NCBI RefSeq assembly: GCF_000426865.1
Contig: NZ_AUGE01000013.1
Coordinates: forward strand, 1 to 64,000
From: Citrifermentans bremense R1
GTDB taxonomy: Bacteria; Desulfobacterota; Desulfuromonadia; Geobacterales; Geobacteraceae
Direction of reading: 5' to 3'
DNA length: 64,000 nucleotides
Of this stretch, positions 25,369 to 35,393 are shown in pieces (positions within the stretch are counted from its first letter, which is position 1; each line of letters opens with the position of its first letter). Below the pieces are notes generated by a model. It had not been told where the DNA came from. It ran no database searches and worked only from the letters and a program-made list of their open reading frames with translations. The translations under genes were made by a program, and so were the position numbers.

Positions 25369-26601
25369 TCAACTGCTCAGCGCGTCCAGCCTTGCTACGG
25401 CGTTTTTGGCGTTGCAGCTTCCCTCGGCACAAAGCGTTAGCGCCTTCAAAAGGAACAGCCCCAGGCAGAGAAGCCCCATGATCAATAGCACCACCCCGAC
25501 CCAGCCGTGCCGGGCCCAGAAGAGCCCCCCGACGGTCCCGGAGACGCTCGATCCCAGGTAATAGAAGAAGAGGTAGAGTGACGCCGCCTGCGCCCGGGCG
25601 CTTTTCGCCCTGCTCCCGACCCATGCCGAAGCGATGGTGTGGGCGCCGAAGAAGCCGCAGGTGAAAACGCCGATTCCCGCAACGACGGTGGGGACGTCAT
25701 GGGCCAGCGTGATCAGCGCCCCGGCAACCATGGTGGCGATGGTGAGAAAGAGCATGCGGCTCCTTCCGAAGCGCTCCACCTGCCCCCCCACCATGGACGA
25801 ACTGAAGGAGCCGAGCATGTAGACCAGGAAGATGAGGCTCACCAGCGACTGGCTCAGGTAATAGGGTGAGCCCAGGAGCCTGAAGGTGATGTAGTTGTAG
25901 AGCGTGACGAAGCTCCCCATGATGAGGAAGGAAATGCCGTAGAGGCAGAGAAGCCCCGGGTCCTGCAACTGCTTGAAGAGCGAGGTGAAGAAGTAGCGCG
26001 CGGCGAAGGGCCTTTGCTTGAAATTCTCCGAAGGGGGGAGCGACTTGGCGAAGTAAAGGCTCAGCAAGAAGCACGCTATCCCGATCACGGCCAGGGCGGA
26101 GCGCCAGGAGACCAACTCGGTCATGGTGGCGGTGAAGATCCTTCCGGTCATGCCGCCGATGGCGTTGCCGCTTATGTAGAGGCCGATGGCGGAGGTGAGC
26201 GACGCGGGGGCGATCTCTTCGCTCAGGTACGCCATCGCCACTGCCGGAAGCCCCGCGAGCACCACCCCCTGGACCAGCCTAACCGCGACCAGTTCGGGGA
26301 GGGTGGAGGTCTGCGAGGTGAGAAACGCCAGGAGGGAGGTCGCGACCAGAGAGGCCACCATCACTTTTTTCCGTCCCATCGTTTCCGAGATGGTACCGGC
26401 GAAGAGCATGGCGACGGCGAGGGCGCAGGTGGTTATCGAGAGCGGCAGGCTCCCCCAGGCGGCGGCGACGCCGAATTCCCGTGAGAACTCGGGCAGCAGC
26501 GGCTGCACGTCGTAGAGCGTGATGAAGGTGACGAAGCCGGCCATGAAGAAAGCAAGGTTGATCTGCCGGTATCTCCTGGTTCCGCTTTTTATCGATCCCA
26601 T
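25369..26601 (-). CDS. MFS transporter
   Basis: A 410-residue polytopic membrane protein with about 12 hydrophobic helices and the Major Facilitator signature in the 2-3 loop (GTISETMGRKKVMV). The C-terminal half carries the counterpart GGQVERFGRSRML. Overall it resembles the YnfM/AraJ-type drug or sugar exporters; the substrate cannot be assigned. It is transcribed divergently from the LysR gene, the usual arrangement of a regulator with its target. Confidence 0.88.
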   Translation of the reverse strand: MGSIKSGTRRYRQINLAFFMAGFVTFITLYDVQPLLPEFSREFGVAAAWGSLPLSITTCALAVAMLFAGTISETMGRKKVMVASLVATSLLAFLTSQTSTLPELVAVRLVQGVVLAGLPAVAMAYLSEEIAPASLTSAIGLYISGNAIGGMTGRIFTATMTELVSWRSALAVIGIACFLLSLYFAKSLPPSENFKQRPFAARYFFTSLFKQLQDPGLLCLYGISFLIMGSFVTLYNYITFRLLGSPYYLSQSLVSLIFLVYMLGSFSSSMVGGQVERFGRSRMLFLTIATMVAGALITLAHDVPTVVAGIGVFTCGFFGAHTIASAWVGSRAKSARAQAASLYLFFYYLGSSVSGTVGGLFWARHGWVGVVLLIMGLLCLGLFLLKALTLCAEGSCNAKNAVARLDALSS

Positions 26602-26701
26602 GGTCCTGTACCTCTCATTGGAACGACTATATCGGTTGCTTCACAATAAGAAAAATATATAATATTTATCGCTTTGATAGTTAATGCTTATGGAGGATCG
26701 G

Positions 26702-27604
26702 ATGGACGTCAGGCAATTGAGGTACTTCATCGAGGTGGCCAGGGTGAAAAATTTCACCAAGGCCGCGGAGGCGCTGCACATAGCGCAGCCGGCCGTCAGC
26801 ATGGCGGTGAAGAAGCTGGAACAGGAGCTGGAGCTCTCCCTCTTCAACCGTCAGGACAAGAAGGTATCCCTCACCGCCGAGGGGGAGATTTTCCTTCCGC
26901 ATGCGAAACGCATACTCGACGATCTGAGGGCGGCCGAATTGGAGATGGCGGAGCTGAAAGGGCTCAGCAAGGGGGAGGTGAGGCTCGGCATCCCTCCCAT
27001 GATCAGCGCCTATTTCTTCCCCGACATCATCCGGGACTTCAAGAAAAGCTACCCGCAGTTGCACCTTTCGGTCCTGGGTGAGGGGGCCTGGCGCATCCAG
27101 AAGATGATCGGTCAAGGGGAGCTGGACATGGGGGTGGTGGCGGGGGGGAATTTCCCGGAGACGCTGGAGGTGCGCCGCTTCCTGCGGGAGGAGATCGTGA
27201 TCTGCGTGCCGCCGGATCACCCCTTCGCCCAACGTAAGTCGGTGAGCCTCGTGGAGTTCATCCGCGAGCCGCTGGTCTTTTACAAGGAGGGGTACTACAT
27301 CCGGGAGTTCTTCCTGGAGGTGCTGAAAGGGGCCGGGAGCGCGCCCAATATCGTCTTCGAGACCAACCTATTCTCGCTGGTGAAGTCGCTGGTGCGAAAC
27401 GGCACCGGGATCTCCATCTTCCTCAGGATGGTGGTTGCGGCCGATACCGACCTGGTCGCCGTCCCCTTCGACCCGCCGCTGCACTTGGACCTCCTGATCG
27501 CCTGGAAGAAGGATACCTATCTCTCCCTTGCCAACCGCGCCTTCGTCGACTTCCTGCTGCAGCATGCGGCGGAGGAGTGGCGCAGCCAGGCGGCATCCGA
27601 CTGA
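26702..27604 (+). CDS. LysR-family transcriptional regulator
   Basis: A 300-residue protein. The N-terminal winged helix-turn-helix (1-60) reads MDVRQLRYFIEVARVKNFTK then AAEALHIAQPAVSMAVKKLE; the co-inducer domain (about 90-295) has the two-lobe periplasmic-binding fold (GEVRLGIPPM ... GVVAGGNF ... GTGISIFLRM). The ATG at 26702 is preferred because GGAGG lies 6 bases upstream. It probably controls the divergent MFS gene; the A/T-rich palindromic stretch 26645-26672 is the likely operator region. Confidence 0.92.
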   Translation: MDVRQLRYFIEVARVKNFTKAAEALHIAQPAVSMAVKKLEQELELSLFNRQDKKVSLTAEGEIFLPHAKRILDDLRAAELEMAELKGLSKGEVRLGIPPMISAYFFPDIIRDFKKSYPQLHLSVLGEGAWRIQKMIGQGELDMGVVAGGNFPETLEVRRFLREEIVICVPPDHPFAQRKSVSLVEFIREPLVFYKEGYYIREFFLEVLKGAGSAPNIVFETNLFSLVKSLVRNGTGISIFLRMVVAADTDLVAVPFDPPLHLDLLIAWKKDTYLSLANRAFVDFLLQHAAEEWRSQAASD

Positions 27605-27608
27605 GCGG

Positions 27609-28178
27609 CTAAAGCGGGTCGAGGATCTCCCTTAGTTTGGCTGCGATCTTTTGCGGGGGGAGCACGAAGTCGACGGCGCCTGTTTCGGCGGCCGCTTTCG
27701 GCATGCCGTAGATGGTGGAGGATTGCTGGTCCTGCGCCATGGTGATCCCCCCTATCTGTTTGATGTGCCTGATCCCCTCGGCGCCGTCCTTCCCCATGCC
27801 GGTCAGTACGATGCCGACCAGCTTACCTTTGAGCTGCCGGGTGAGCGAGAGCATGGCGACGTCGGCGGCCGGCTGGACGTAGTTGACGCGCGGCCCCTCG
27901 CAGAGCACGACCCGCTGGTTGCCGTCCAGCCTCAGGTGGAACCCTCCGGGGGCCAGGTAGATCCTGCCGCTTCTCAGGAACTCCTGGTCTTCGGCGAGCG
28001 CTACCGGCATGGAGGCGACCGCGTCCAGCCCCTGGGCGATGCGGTAGTCCATCTGCGGCGTGATGTGGAGCACCACGACGAAGGCCGCATCGAGCGCCGG
28101 CAACTCCCGGAACAGGGCCTTGAGGGTCAGCGGCCCACCGGTGGAAACTCCGATGACCACCAGATTCCTAGCGCTCAT
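27609..28178 (-). CDS. CheB-type methylesterase domain without receiver
   Basis: A 189-residue protein consisting only of the CheB catalytic domain. The triad is complete: S12 in GVSTGGP, H38 in VLHITP and D131 in TGMGKDG. CheB removes methyl groups from, and deamidates, MCP glutamates; normally an N-terminal receiver gates it. Here that receiver is missing, but a single-domain receiver gene lies immediately upstream and overlaps it by 11 bp, so the two may act as a split CheB. Last gene of the chemotaxis operon. A full CheB is encoded at 32851-33942. Confidence 0.9.
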   Translation of the reverse strand: MSARNLVVIGVSTGGPLTLKALFRELPALDAAFVVVLHITPQMDYRIAQGLDAVASMPVALAEDQEFLRSGRIYLAPGGFHLRLDGNQRVVLCEGPRVNYVQPAADVAMLSLTRQLKGKLVGIVLTGMGKDGAEGIRHIKQIGGITMAQDQQSSTIYGMPKAAAETGAVDFVLPPQKIAAKLREILDPL

Positions 28179-28563
28179 AGTCCACCGGGGTGTTCAAAAG
28201 GGTAAGGTAGTACTCAAGCGATTCGATCAGCTGGTCCGGGCCGAAGGGCTTGGTCATGTAGTCCGAGACGTATTCCTGCAGACCCTCCATCTTGCCGTCC
28301 GGCTCCCCCATCCCGGTGAGCATCACGACGATGTTCCCGTCGTAGAGCCCCCGGTCCACCATCGCCCTGATGGTGTCCCAGCCGTCCATGCCGGGCATCA
28401 TGATGTCCATCAGGATGATCCCCTTGAATCCCGATTCCAGGTGCTTCAGGCACTCCGGCCCGCTGGCGGCCGTGGCCAGGTCGAGCTGCGCCGAACTGCA
28501 GATTATCTCGACCGATGCCCGTACGTATTCGTTGTCGTCCACGATCATTATCCGGTTATTCAT
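28168..28563 (-). CDS. Single-domain response regulator (CheY-like)
   Basis: A 131-residue receiver: acidic pocket D9-D10, phospho-acceptor D53 in ILMDIMMPGMDG, switch Thr in VVMLTGMGE and Lys in YMTKPFG. There is no output domain. AAGGAAGG precedes the ATG at 28563; a GTG two codons upstream is less likely. It overlaps the receiver-less CheB esterase and follows the hybrid kinase by 12 bp. It may be the flagellar CheY of this cluster or the missing receiver of the esterase. Confidence 0.9.
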   Translation of the reverse strand: MNNRIMIVDDNEYVRASVEIICSSAQLDLATAASGPECLKHLESGFKGIILMDIMMPGMDGWDTIRAMVDRGLYDGNIVVMLTGMGEPDGKMEGLQEYVSDYMTKPFGPDQLIESLEYYLTLLNTPVDYER

Positions 28564-28575
28564 GTGCACCTTCCT

Positions 28576-30972
28576 TTATGCTGTGGCGGATATATCCGCT
28601 GGGTCCTTGACTAGCCGGGAGCTTCTCGTTACCAGCCTGGCCATCGCCTCGTCCAGCGGCGTCTGCACCGCCGGGAGGAGGTCCGAGCCGAGCATCTCCC
28701 CGATCTTGCCCATGAACTGTTCCAGGGTGAAGGGCTTGGCCAGGAAGATGGCGTCCTGGCGCTGGCTCTCGTCGAGCGGCAGGAGCCCCGCGCTGTAGCC
28801 GGAGATGTACAGTACCGGTAGCCCCGGGTAATTTTCAAGCAGTTTCTCGTAGAGCTCGGGTCCGGTCATCTCGGGCATGACCACGTCGGTCGCCAAGAGG
28901 TCTATCGTTTGCTGCTCCTTGGCAAGCTCCAGCGCCCGGGCCGGGCTTTGGGCCGCCAAGACCGCGTAGCCGAAGGAGGCGAGCAGATCCTCTGCCACCT
29001 CGCGGATCATGGCGTTGTCCTCGACGAGGAGGATGGTCTTTCCCTTTCCCGCGGCGGGGGGGATCGCGGCGCGCGAGGGTGAGGCCGTGACAGGTTCTGC
29101 GCTGCTGGAACTGGCGGGGAGATAGATGCCGAACCTGGTCCCCTCTCCGGGGCGGCTCTTGACGTCGATGCAGCCGCCATGGCGCTTGACGATGCCGTAC
29201 ACGGTGGCGAGCCCGAGGCCGGTGCCGCGCCCTGTCTCCTTGGTGGTGAAGAAGGGCTCGTACATGTGCCTGAGCGTCTCCTCCGCCATGCCGCAGCCGT
29301 CGTCCGAGAAGGCGAGCAGTATGTAGTGCCCGGGCTTGGCGACCGGATGCTGCCTGTGGAACTCCTCGTCCAGTATCAGGTGCCCGGTCTCGACGCAGAT
29401 CGAGCCGGTTCCGTCGATGGCGTCTTGGGCGTTCAAAAGGAGGTTCAAAAGCACCTGCTCCAGTTGCCCCCGGTCCGCCTGCACCTTGGCGGCACCCGGG
29501 GAAAGCCGCAGGTCGATGGTGACGTTGTCCCGCGCGGTGGCACGCAGTATGTCCCTGAAGGAGACGATCACCTCGTTCAGGTCCAATTGCTCCACGTGGA
29601 GCGCCTGTTTGCGCCCGAAGGAGAGGAGCTTCTGGGTCAGATCCCCCGCCTTTTGGGCCGCCTGACCCATGGCGTCCACCATGCGCGCCTGGGTGCTTCC
29701 CGCCGGGCAGTACTGCCGCAGCATGTCGGCGTAGACTATGATCGGCGTCAGCAGGTTGTTGAAGTCGTGCGCCACCCCCGCCGCCAGCTGCCCCACGGCC
29801 TCGATCTTCTGGCTGTGGCGCAGTTGATCCTCCAAAACCCGCCTGCCGTCGTCGGCCCGCACCCTTCCGATGGCGATCCCGGCCAGATGGGCCGCCGACT
29901 CCATGAGGCGCAGGTCGTCGTTGTCGGGGGCGCGGGGCTCGCGGTGATAGACCGCCAGGGTCCCGAGCAGGATGCCGTTGGAGGCGAAGACCGGCTCGGA
30001 CCAGCAGGCGGAAAGCCCCGCATCCCGGGCGGGCTGGAACCCGTTCCAGTACGGGTGCGACCCCAGATCCTCCACCACTACCCGTTGCCTGAGGAAGGCG
30101 GCGGTCCCGCAGGACCCTTTTCCCTTGCCGATCCGAAGGCCGTGCACCGCCTGGTTGTAGGCCTCGGGGAGCGAGGGGGCGGCGCCGTGGCGCAGCCTGG
30201 TGCCGGATTCGTCCACCAGAAGGACCGAGCAGAGCGAACCCGGGATCTCCTGCTCTACGTACCTCACCACGCACCCCAAAAGCTCGTCGAGCGAGGCGTC
30301 CGTCGCTATCCGCTCCAGGGTGTTCAGCCGGCAGCGCTCCCTTTGCTCGCTGCGCTTTCTCTCGGTGATGTCCCGGGCGATGGCGAGGATCTGGGTCTTG
30401 CTCTCGCCCTCCAGCAGGCGGGAATGGACCTCGACCGGAACGGCAGCCCCGCCTTTGGTGAGATAGACGCTTTCGAAGGTCGCCTCTTTCGATTCCCGCA
30501 GCCCGTTAACGATCGCCTCGAACCGGCCGCCGTATTCCGGCGGTTCGATCTCCTGCAGCCGCATCCCCGACAGCTCGTCGCAATCGTACTCCGTGAGCCG
30601 GCAGAGCGCCTGGTTGAAGTGGAGCAGCCGCCCCTCCTCGTCGACCTGCAGGATGCTGTCGTTGGCGGCGTCGATCTGGGCGGCCTTTATCGCCAGTTCC
30701 GCCTTCTGCCCCTCCACCATGAGCTGCGCCTGCTTCAAGCGGTCCAGGTGCCGGAACAAAAGGGTGGTGAGGGCCAGGATCAGCAGGCACAAAACCAGCG
30801 TCAGCAGCGCATGCTGCAACGGGTGGCCGAGCAGCAGTTGCGCGCCGCCATCCGCAGCTGCCGGCAGCTTCGGGGCGCCCCCCAGGCCGGAGACGCACAA
30901 TACCGCGACGACGATGATCCCGACGGTGATGCCGATGCGCGCCTTCAGTTGCTCGATGGAAAGGCGGCTCAT
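28576..30972 (-). CDS. PAS-GAF hybrid histidine kinase
   Basis: A 798-residue inner-membrane protein. Two helices (about 14-35 and 55-75) are followed by a PAS domain (about 90-210), a GAF domain (about 215-365), HisKA with H402 in [11 protein letters not shown], a HATPase domain (about 505-620; [11 protein letters not shown]) and a C-terminal receiver with D696 in [11 protein letters not shown]. The HDFNNLL box puts it in the NtrB-like kinase group. Its ATG overlaps the stop of the preceding kinase gene by 4 bases. Likely exchanges phosphate with the REC protein encoded next. Confidence 0.9.
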   Translation of the reverse strand: MSRLSIEQLKARIGITVGIIVVAVLCVSGLGGAPKLPAAADGGAQLLLGHPLQHALLTLVLCLLILALTTLLFRHLDRLKQAQLMVEGQKAELAIKAAQIDAANDSILQVDEEGRLLHFNQALCRLTEYDCDELSGMRLQEIEPPEYGGRFEAIVNGLRESKEATFESVYLTKGGAAVPVEVHSRLLEGESKTQILAIARDITERKRSEQRERCRLNTLERIATDASLDELLGCVVRYVEQEIPGSLCSVLLVDESGTRLRHGAAPSLPEAYNQAVHGLRIGKGKGSCGTAAFLRQRVVVEDLGSHPYWNGFQPARDAGLSACWSEPVFASNGILLGTLAVYHREPRAPDNDDLRLMESAAHLAGIAIGRVRADDGRRVLEDQLRHSQKIEAVGQLAAGVAHDFNNLLTPIIVYADMLRQYCPAGSTQARMVDAMGQAAQKAGDLTQKLLSFGRKQALHVEQLDLNEVIVSFRDILRATARDNVTIDLRLSPGAAKVQADRGQLEQVLLNLLLNAQDAIDGTGSICVETGHLILDEEFHRQHPVAKPGHYILLAFSDDGCGMAEETLRHMYEPFFTTKETGRGTGLGLATVYGIVKRHGGCIDVKSRPGEGTRFGIYLPASSSSAEPVTASPSRAAIPPAAGKGKTILLVEDNAMIREVAEDLLASFGYAVLAAQSPARALELAKEQQTIDLLATDVVMPEMTGPELYEKLLENYPGLPVLYISGYSAGLLPLDESQRQDAIFLAKPFTLEQFMGKIGEMLGSDLLPAVQTPLDEAMARLVTRSSRLVKDPADISATA

Positions 30973-32741
30973 ATGCCGTAACTCCCTGGATGATCGGGCT
31001 TGGCTTCCTCCGGCGCATCGCCGGCGGGGTTAAGCGTAAAGAAGATGGTGGTCCCTTGCCCCTTGCCGGGGCTCTCCGCCCAGATCCTGCCGTCGTGGTT
31101 GGCGATGATCCGCTTGCAGATGGCCAGCCCCAGCCCCTGCGTGTTCACGTCCTGGCGGGCCGGATCGGCCTTGAAGAACTCGTTGAAGACCAGGGCCAGG
31201 TGCTCCTGGTCCAGCCCCTCGCCGTCGTCCTGGACGCAGACCTGCACCATCCCGTCCTTGGGCGCGGCCCCCAGCACGATGTGCCCGTTGGCACGGGCGT
31301 AGCGCGCGGCATTGGTGAGCAGGTTCCTGAAGAGCAGTGAGAGCTGTTCCGCGCTTCCCAAGACCCACAGGTCGGCGGGGATGTCGTTGTGGCAGGTCAC
31401 GCCGCGCAGCGCCAGGGAGGCCGCGACTTCGCCGCAGGCGAACTCCGCCGTGCAGGCGAGCTTGACCGGGATCAACTGGGGGCGGCCGGACGAGATCCGG
31501 ACCAGGTCCAGGGACTTCTCGGCCAGCCCCTTGATCTGGTTCGCGCACTGCTGGCAGATCTCCAGCATTCTCCTGAGCCCCGGGTCGTCCACCTGTTTCT
31601 CGATCATGGGGAGCAGGGCGAACAGGGGGGTAAGCGGGGTGTTCAGGTCGTGGTTCAGCTGGATCATCAGCGACTCTACCATCCGGGATTGGTGCATCTG
31701 CGCCGCGAGTCTGCTGTTCTCCATCTCGGCCTCCTTGCGCTCCGTGATGTCCAGGATGACGCCGACCAGCCCGGCGGGGGTCCCCTTTTCGTCCCGGAAA
31801 GCCGCCTTGTGGAAGAGCACGTCGTGCAGGGTGCCGTCCGCATACTTGACCTGCGACTCGTAGATCTGCGTTCCGGAGCTTTCCATGATGACCTGGTCCA
31901 TGCGCTGGTACTGCTCCGCCAGCTCCCTGGGCCAAAGGTCGAAAACCGTCTTCCCCAAAAGCTCCTCGCTCGGCACCCCCACGTACTCCTGGAAGGCCTT
32001 GTTGCAGAGGTTGTAGCGCCCTCGGGCGTCCTTGGAAAAGATCGGGCTGGGTATGGTGTCCAAAAGCAGCTGCTGGAAGGCGAGCTGCTGCTGTGCCGCG
32101 ATCTCGCTTTTCTTGCGGACCTGGATCAAAAGCGCAGCCATAAGGACGAAGATCGCTGCCAACAATACGCTGATGGCGCGGATCTTCAGGTTGATCCGGT
32201 CGTAGCTTGCCAGGTACTCGCTCTGCTTCACCCCCACGAAGAGGGCGCCGATGATCTTGCCGTGCATGTCCCGCACCGGGTCATAGGCGGTGAAGTAAGG
32301 AATGCCGAGGATATCGGCCTCGCCGCGGTAGCTGGTTCCCTCGCCGAAGATGGCCTGATAGGCGGGGCCGATCATCTTTGTCCCTATCGCGCGGGTGCCG
32401 TCGGACCGCATGATGTTGGTGGCGACCCGGATGTCTCCCATGAAGATGGTGGCCCTGCTCCCGGTGATGGCGAAGATGCGGTCCGGAATCTCGCTGTTGT
32501 CGTTCAGGACGTAGTAGTCCCCGACGTAGAGCTTGCCCTCCTCGATGCGGAAGTTCCTGCCGCGGCGCGCCATCTGCTCCCATAGGGCCGACATGCTGCT
32601 TTCCTGCTGCCTGCTGGCCTGGCGCACGGCCTCCTCCCGGATCTGCCCGAGCATGAGGTGGCTTGCCGCCATCATCACCAGCGCGATGCTCACCGCGCTG
32701 AAAAGGACGACGACGGAAATTTTGCTTGTGTGTATCCTCAC
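30969..32741 (-). CDS. Cache-PAS sensor histidine kinase
   Basis: A 590-residue protein. A periplasmic Cache-type sensor (about 35-175; IGTKMIGPAYQAIFGEG, ALFVGVKQSEY) lies between two membrane helices (about 8-30 and 178-200). A PAS domain (about 210-335), HisKA-like helix with H364 in QLNHDLNTPLTP and HATPase domain with GLGLAICKR follow. The start is the GTG at 32741 preceded by AAAGGAAAG; the frame is open upstream only through the REP-like repeat and would encode unrelated sequence. Cache domains usually bind small organic ligands. Its place in a che operon suggests a parallel input to chemotaxis or motility. Confidence 0.85.
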   Translation of the reverse strand: MRIHTSKISVVVLFSAVSIALVMMAASHLMLGQIREEAVRQASRQQESSMSALWEQMARRGRNFRIEEGKLYVGDYYVLNDNSEIPDRIFAITGSRATIFMGDIRVATNIMRSDGTRAIGTKMIGPAYQAIFGEGTSYRGEADILGIPYFTAYDPVRDMHGKIIGALFVGVKQSEYLASYDRINLKIRAISVLLAAIFVLMAALLIQVRKKSEIAAQQQLAFQQLLLDTIPSPIFSKDARGRYNLCNKAFQEYVGVPSEELLGKTVFDLWPRELAEQYQRMDQVIMESSGTQIYESQVKYADGTLHDVLFHKAAFRDEKGTPAGLVGVILDITERKEAEMENSRLAAQMHQSRMVESLMIQLNHDLNTPLTPLFALLPMIEKQVDDPGLRRMLEICQQCANQIKGLAEKSLDLVRISSGRPQLIPVKLACTAEFACGEVAASLALRGVTCHNDIPADLWVLGSAEQLSLLFRNLLTNAARYARANGHIVLGAAPKDGMVQVCVQDDGEGLDQEHLALVFNEFFKADPARQDVNTQGLGLAICKRIIANHDGRIWAESPGKGQGTTIFFTLNPAGDAPEEAKPDHPGSYGI

Positions 32742-32795
32742 GTCTTTCCTTTGCTCAACGGGCCATGCCGCTTCATACCGATGCCTCTGTCCATT

Positions 32796-32830
32796 CCCCC
32801 TCTCCCTCTGGGAGAGGGCCGGGGTGAGGG
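32796..32830. repeat. REP-like repeat, copy 2
   Basis: CCCCCTCTCCCTCTGGGAGAGGGCCGGGGTGAGGG matches the copy at 24874-24916. It interrupts the chemotaxis operon between cheB and the sensor kinase genes and could reduce or stabilise the downstream message. Confidence 0.65.
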
Positions 32831-32850
32831 CGCCTTTTTCTTGCCGGCAG

Positions 32851-33942
32851 CTACACCCTGAAACTTCTCCTGCCGTGCGAGGCAAGCCAGGCGACGAGCC
32901 GCCCCGCGATCTCCTCAAGCGGCACCACTTCGTCGACGCCGCCGCGGGCGATCGCCTCCTTCGGCATGCCGAAGACGACGCAGCTCTCCTCGTCCTGGGC
33001 GATGGTTCTCGCCCCCGCCGCGTGCATCTCCAGCATCCCGGCGGCGCCGTCGTCCCCCATGCCGGTCATGATGATCCCGAGGCTGTTCGCACCGGCGCAG
33101 TTGGCCGCGGAGCGAAAGAGCACGTCCACCGAGGGGCGGTGCCGGGAGACCGGTGGGCCGTCCCCCAGCGCCACGGTGTAGTTGGCGCCGCTTCTGGCCA
33201 GCATCAGGTGGCGGTTGCCGGGTGCCACGTAGGCATGCCCCGGCAGCACCCGCTCCCCGTGTTCGGCCTCCTTCACCGCCAGTTGGCAAAGCCCGTTCAG
33301 GCGCGCCGCAAAGGTCTTGGTGAAGGTCTCCGGCATGTGCTGGGTCACCAGTATCCCCGGGCAGTCGGGGGGGAGCGCGGCGAGGAAGGTCTTCAGCGCC
33401 TCGGTCCCGCCGGTGGAGGCCCCGACCGCGATCACCTTCTCCGTGGAGGAGAAGTGGTCCCGCCGGTTGGGGAGGACAGCGTCGGCGGAAAGCTTTTCCG
33501 GGGCTGGGCGAACCTCTCCTCCCCGCGCCCGCTTCATCCTGCGCCCGGAGAGGTAGGCGCAGCGGATCTTCTCGGTCAGCTCGCCGGCGTACTCCATGAT
33601 GCCGCTGCGGATATCTATCTTCGGCTTGGTGACGAAATCGAAGGCCCCCATCTCCAGCGCCTTGAGCGTCACCGCAGAGCTCTTCTCGGTGAGCGAGGAG
33701 ACCATGACCACCGGCATGGGGCGCAGCCGCATCAGCTTTTCCAGGAAGGCGAGCCCGTCCATCTTCGGCATCTCCACGTCCAGGGTCAGTACGTCCGGGT
33801 TCAGCTCCTTGATCCGCTGCCGCGCCGCCAGCGGGTCGGGCGCGGTGCCGACCACCTGCAGGTCCGGCTCGGCGTTGATGATCTCGGTGAGCAGCGAGCG
33901 TATCAGCGCGGAATCGTCTATTATCAGAACCTTTATTGCCAT
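32851..33942 (-). CDS. cheB: Chemotaxis protein-glutamate methylesterase/deamidase CheB
   Basis: A 363-residue two-domain CheB. The receiver (1-125) has phospho-acceptor D55 in [13 protein letters not shown] linker joins it to the methylesterase domain (about 165-355) with catalytic S176 in GASTGGT, His in TQHMPE and Asp in TGMGDDG. It demethylates MCPs when phosphorylated by CheA. The stop of cheD directly abuts its ATG, so translation is coupled. Confidence 0.95.
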   Translation of the reverse strand: MAIKVLIIDDSALIRSLLTEIINAEPDLQVVGTAPDPLAARQRIKELNPDVLTLDVEMPKMDGLAFLEKLMRLRPMPVVMVSSLTEKSSAVTLKALEMGAFDFVTKPKIDIRSGIMEYAGELTEKIRCAYLSGRRMKRARGGEVRPAPEKLSADAVLPNRRDHFSSTEKVIAVGASTGGTEALKTFLAALPPDCPGILVTQHMPETFTKTFAARLNGLCQLAVKEAEHGERVLPGHAYVAPGNRHLMLARSGANYTVALGDGPPVSRHRPSVDVLFRSAANCAGANSLGIIMTGMGDDGAAGMLEMHAAGARTIAQDEESCVVFGMPKEAIARGGVDEVVPLEEIAGRLVAWLASHGRRSFRV

Positions 33943-34494
33943 CTATCCTCTTGCAGCGGGAAGATCCCGCATCCTTTTCACCCAGGCCTTCCCGGTCCGG
34001 GGGAAAAACACCAGTTTGCGGGGGCAGCAATCCCCCAGGTCCGACGCGACTACCGGTATTCCCTCCTGCCTCAGGTACTCCAGGGCGAAGGAGGCGTTGC
34101 TGGCGCCTATGTCGGTGGCCATAGCCATCACGCGCCCCGCCCCGAAGACCTTGGCGGCCAGCCGGCTCCGGTTGCTCCCCAACTGCTCCAGTTGCTGCAA
34201 AAGCTGCCTCATGGCGCAGCTGCCGTAGCGGGCGCAGCAGTTGCTGCTGCAGGCGCGGGAGCAGGGGGAGGCGCCTCTTCCCTGCAGAAGTTCCGGGAGC
34301 ATGAAGTGGTTCATCCCTCCCACCCCGCGCTCTATGTCGTAGAGGCAGACCGAGACGCAGGAGCCGAGCACCGTGGTGATGGCGATGGGGTCGGCCGTGG
34401 TGAAGCACTCCCCGGCGACGATCTTGACGGCCACCGTGCCGAATTCCGGTTCGAAATAGCTACCCCTGCCGGATTGCCGCTCAGCTAGCAGCAT
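33943..34494 (-). CDS. cheD: CheD-type receptor glutamine deamidase with Cys-rich insert
   Basis: A 183-residue CheD. The catalytic residues align with Thermotoga CheD: T40, C46 in LGSCVSV and H63 in GGMNHFMLP. The remaining family signature is present (AKVFGAGRVM, RYG.CAM, DLGDCCPRKLVF). CheD deamidates MCP glutamines and can act as a CheC partner. Unusual: between the MNHF motif and RYG there is a cysteine-rich stretch with C78, C82, C86, C87 and C93, which could hold a metal or be redox sensitive. Confidence 0.93.
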   Translation of the reverse strand: MLLAERQSGRGSYFEPEFGTVAVKIVAGECFTTADPIAITTVLGSCVSVCLYDIERGVGGMNHFMLPELLQGRGASPCSRACSSNCCARYGSCAMRQLLQQLEQLGSNRSRLAAKVFGAGRVMAMATDIGASNASFALEYLRQEGIPVVASDLGDCCPRKLVFFPRTGKAWVKRMRDLPAARG

Positions 34495-34505
34495 CGCTTC
34501 TCCCT

Positions 34506-35393
34506 TCAGCCTCTAAGCGTGTAAGCCGTGGTGCCGCAGAGCTTGAACAGCTCCTGGGTGTGATGAAAGCTTTCCGAGTGCCCGACGAAGAGCAGCCCGT
34601 CGGGGTTCAGCACCCGCGCGATCCTCTTCAGGATGGCGTGCTGGGTCTCCCGGTCGAAGTAGATCATCACGTTGCGGCAGAAGACGAAGTCGAACTTGCC
34701 GTGGATGGGCCACTTCTCGTCCAGAAGGTTCAGGCGCCGGAAAGTGACCGGCTGCCGCAGCTCTTCCTTCACCCGGGCGAACCCGTCGTTTTTTCCCTCA
34801 CCCCTCATAAAGAAGCGCTTGCGCAGGTGCAGCGGGACCTTGGCCAGCTGGTCGATGGGATAGATCCCCTGTCTCGCCTTGGCGAGCACTGCGGTGTCGA
34901 TGTCGCTGGCCAGGATGTCGAGCCCCGACGGGTCGTCGAGCGCCTCCAGCGCCGTCATGGCGATGGAGTAGGGTTCCTCGCCGCTGGATGAGGCGCAACT
35001 CCAGATGGAGACCGGGCGGCCGCCGCGTTTTGCCAGGCGCTCCGCCAGCATCCGGAAGTGGTGCGGCTCCCGGAAAAACGAGGTCATGTTGGTGGTGAGG
35101 GCGTTGATGAACGCCTCCGACTCCTCCTCGTCCCCCAGCTCTACCAGCCTCAGGTACTGGGCGAAGGATTCCAGCCCCCGCACGCGCAGCCTGCGCGCCA
35201 GGCGGCTGTAGACCATGTCGAACTTCCCCGGCGCCAGGGATATTCCGGCCATGCGGTAGATGAGCCCGCGCACGCGCGCGAAGTCGTCGTCGGTAAGGGG
35301 GTAGTGGAACGCGTCCGGGAGGGAGGCGAACCCCCCTCCCGAAAAGCGCCGCTCCACGCTTTTTTCCTGCTGCGTTCTCAGAATTCCTTCCAA
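34506..35393 (-). CDS. cheR: Chemotaxis protein methyltransferase CheR
   Basis: A 295-residue CheR. The N-terminal helical domain contains [20 protein letters not shown] and [14 protein letters not shown]. The C-terminal SAM-binding domain has [16 protein letters not shown] and [13 protein letters not shown]. It methylates conserved MCP glutamates. Its start overlaps the end of the MCP gene, and that MCP carries a CheR-docking tail. Confidence 0.95.
   Translation of the reverse strand: MEGILRTQQEKSVERRFSGGGFASLPDAFHYPLTDDDFARVRGLIYRMAGISLAPGKFDMVYSRLARRLRVRGLESFAQYLRLVELGDEEESEAFINALTTNMTSFFREPHHFRMLAERLAKRGGRPVSIWSCASSSGEEPYSIAMTALEALDDPSGLDILASDIDTAVLAKARQGIYPIDQLAKVPLHLRKRFFMRGEGKNDGFARVKEELRQPVTFRRLNLLDEKWPIHGKFDFVFCRNVMIYFDRETQHAILKRIARVLNPDGLLFVGHSESFHHTQELFKLCGTTAYTLRG

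Noticed and set aside
32742-32918. 59-residue N-terminal extension of the Cache kinase
   Set aside because: It would translate the REP-like repeat; the GTG at 32741 has a ribosome site and gives a normal membrane-helix start.
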